This document shows positions 6,882 through 8,128 of a stretch of 8,128 nucleotides of DNA, in pieces (position 1 is the stretch's first letter; every line of letters begins with the position of its first letter). The DNA is from Clostridiales bacterium (GTDB taxonomy: Bacteria; Bacillota; Clostridia; Christensenellales; Borkfalkiaceae), in the NCBI GenBank assembly GCA_021635425.1, contig JAJWOJ010000079.1, positions 1 to 8,128 of the forward strand, written 5' to 3'. The notes under the pieces are model-generated. The model did not search any database. It was not told where the DNA came from and saw only the letters and a list, made by a program, of their open reading frames with translations. A program made the translations under genes and the position numbers.

Positions 6882-7069
6882 ATTTTCTATCTCGGTATTT
6901 GGAGTGAAACGGCAGAAAGTGTTCCAACTCGGCGGACTTTATGTAAGTATTCGGCTAAATTGGGGGAAATGCCGTAGCCGCGACTCATTGTTATTTTGAA
7001 AGGTTTAAAACGGCAAAGAGGGGCTTTTTCAGTCTTGAAATAAGTACGGATTAAACGAGAAAAGTTAGT

Positions 7070-7083
7070 CTATAAGTCGATTA
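7070..7083 (+). repeat. intergenic motif, copy 3 (14-base core, one mismatch)
   Basis: CTATAAGTCGATTA differs from the core of the other two copies only by C to T at one position. It lies 12 bases upstream of a TATAAT, roughly where a -35 box or an activator or repressor site would be. Confidence 0.5.
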
Positions 7084-7095
7084 TTTGATGTTTTA

Positions 7096-7101
7096 TATAA
7101 T
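7096..7101 (+). promoter_or_regulatory. possible -10 box for the membrane protein gene
   Basis: A perfect TATAAT in an AT-rich stretch, but no recognisable -35 at 16-18 bases and no extended -10. If used, the leader would be about 150 bases long and would include the palindromic repeat. The motif at 7070-7083 would overlap the -35 position. Confidence 0.3.
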
Positions 7102-7141
7102 TATTAAGAGTAAGGGAAACCACTCATTCGGCGCGTGCGTA

Positions 7142-7192
7142 GTTCTCCTCTCTCGGCACTTCGTGCCACTCTCCCCGAAGGGAAAAGCTTTT
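7142..7192. repeat. palindromic dispersed-repeat-like element
   Basis: Two adjacent hairpins are visible: GGCAC-TTC-GTGCC (7155-7167) and TCCC-CGAA-GGGA (7172-7183). They are followed by AAAAGCTTTT, itself a palindrome (7183-7192). Pyrimidine-rich CTCCTCTCTC precedes them. This layout resembles palindromic intergenic repeats common in clostridial genomes, with a GGCACTTCGTGCC hairpin next to a CTCCC/GGGAG arm. Family membership is from memory, and only one copy is in the window. Confidence 0.55.
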
Positions 7193-7258
7193 TACGTTGA
7201 GCGGGAAGGCGTTTTATCCTGCGAGGTGAATAACTTCAATTTATTATTACGGTGAATT

Positions 7259-8065
7259 ATGGAAAAGAAAATTACCAAAAAGAAAAAAAACGGGTTTAAA
7301 AAAGCCGCTATATATCTGTGTACCAAAAGACGACCTTTAAGCCTTATCGTCGCCGTTTTGTCGGCGGTTCTGGCTGTTTGGTGCATGGGTTATGCGATTT
7401 ATTGCGCTTTCAATATCGATAACGTGAAATCCGCGGTCGAAAATATGTGGGGGCTTGCGTACCTTGCCAAAGTCGGACTGTACACGTTTTTTTCAATACT
7501 CGGCATCGTTCTTTTCGGCGTACTCGGGTTGTACCGCGGAATGCTGTGTTATTTTTACTGTAAGACCTTTAAAGGCGACGCGGAATTTTTTAAAGCCCGC
7601 CGCTTCGAGACGATAATGTTTTCGTTGCTCTCTTTCGTTATGGCGGGCGCGTTTATGTTCGTGTGGAGAAATGAGAAGTTCAAATTGCCCTTTTTAACGG
7701 GAGCAATGCCTCTTGTTTTGGCGTGTTTGTACCTTGCGGCGGGGATTTTGCCGCTTATCGAGAGAATAATCTGCGTTCCCGTTGCGGCGAAAATCGATAA
7801 AAACAACAGGGAAAAAGTTCCGCAAAAGGATGATATTACGGAAGAACTCGAACGCGATGCCGAAGATAAGGCGCTTAAAGTTAGGGAAAAAGGCAATAAT
7901 AATATCGCGACAAGCAATAAACAAGCGAAAACCGAAGCTAAAGATAAGGGAGAGGACAAACCTGTTCCCGAGTCTGATGAAGTTCTCGTTAAAAAATACG
8001 GAAAAGCCGCGGCAAGGCTGGCGGAGAAATTCCGTGAAATCGATGAAGACGACGAGGAAGAGTGA
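7259..8065 (+). CDS. hypothetical four-helix membrane protein with charged C-terminal tail
   Basis: 268 residues, family not recognised. A very lysine-rich N-terminus (MEKKITKKKKNGFKK) is followed by hydrophobic segments at about 28-50, 70-92, 117-136 and 146-174. A long hydrophilic tail follows (about 176-268), first lysine- and glutamate-rich and low in complexity, then a likely short helix KKYGKAAARLAEKFREI (245-261) and an acidic end IDEDDEEE. With four helices both ends would face the cytoplasm, and the positively charged N-terminus fits that. No enzyme motif, signal peptidase site or transporter signature is seen. The ATG at 7259 has only a weak, close GGTGA (7251-7255). A better GAGGTGA (7223-7229) has no start codon at the right distance. 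The gene appears to be transcribed alone. Confidence 0.85.
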   Translation: MEKKITKKKKNGFKKAAIYLCTKRRPLSLIVAVLSAVLAVWCMGYAIYCAFNIDNVKSAVENMWGLAYLAKVGLYTFFSILGIVLFGVLGLYRGMLCYFYCKTFKGDAEFFKARRFETIMFSLLSFVMAGAFMFVWRNEKFKLPFLTGAMPLVLACLYLAAGILPLIERIICVPVAAKIDKNNREKVPQKDDITEELERDAEDKALKVREKGNNNIATSNKQAKTEAKDKGEDKPVPESDEVLVKKYGKAAARLAEKFREIDEDDEEE

Positions 8066-8128
8066 TTCTGTACTTTTAAGCGGATTTCGATTTGAAAATT
8101 TTATCACTATGTATCATTGTATAAACAC

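Larger units (their letters stand above)
6882..7258. other. 377-base intergenic region
   Basis: No convincing gene is seen on either strand. No clear terminator follows deoB. The region holds the third copy of the 14-base motif (7070-7083), a TATAAT with no good -35 (7096-7101), a palindromic repeat (7142-7192) and, at the end, the weak ribosome binding site of the next gene. The short plus-strand frame starting GTG at 6904 (31 codons) has no ribosome binding site and was not called. Confidence 0.6.

Noticed and set aside
6904..6999. 31-codon plus-strand frame starting GTG after deoB
   Set aside because: No Shine-Dalgarno and no recognisable domain, and it is of a length expected by chance.
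8092..8125. Promoter for a gene beyond the right edge (TTGAAA with TATAAA)
   Set aside because: The spacer is 22 bases for that pair and 14 for the alternative TATCAT, so neither fits, and no downstream start codon is visible.
1..8128. CRISPR array, insertion sequence or rRNA genes
   Set aside because: No regularly spaced repeats, transposase-like frame or rRNA-like sequence was seen.

Overview
The window reads as an ordinary chromosomal stretch of a low-to-mid GC Bacillota, most likely an uncultured gut-type member of class Clostridia. This rests on the gene content (TypA, type I asparaginase, a half-size ABC exporter and DeoB, all in their Bacillota-like forms), AT-rich intergenic regions with sigma-A type promoters, and a palindromic intergenic repeat resembling those scattered through clostridial genomes. 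The placement is inference from style and motifs, not from a search.

Left part (1-883). A minus-strand gene runs off the left edge; it encodes the N-terminal part of a protein resembling the suppressor-of-fused (SUFU) family and has a near-consensus promoter just upstream. Beyond it lie about 450 bases without an intact gene. They hold two short protein-like minus-strand reading frames that look like gene remains, a fragment resembling the T-arm and 3' end of a tRNA, an AT-rich dyad, and the strong terminator of typA.

Middle (884-3940). typA (ribosome-associated GTPase, minus strand) and a type I L-asparaginase gene (plus strand) diverge from a 132-base AT-rich region. typA has a textbook promoter. 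The asparaginase promoter sits so close to its start codon that the mRNA may be leaderless. A hairpin ends the asparaginase gene.

Right part (3941-8128). A half-transporter ABC exporter and deoB (phosphopentomutase) lie in tandem 42 bases apart, possibly co-transcribed. Next comes a 377-base gene-free stretch with a clostridial-type palindromic repeat, then a lysine-rich four-helix membrane protein of unknown function. A 14-16 base motif occurs three times in the intergenic DNA of this part, twice as an inverted pair flanking the ABC gene.

The complete genes are mostly housekeeping: translation and ribosome biogenesis, asparagine catabolism, export, and pentose-phosphate salvage of nucleosides. 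They do not form one pathway. I see no convincing new multi-gene system. The most unusual material is the intergenic motif, the debris on the left, the possible leaderless asparaginase mRNA and the unidentified membrane protein.
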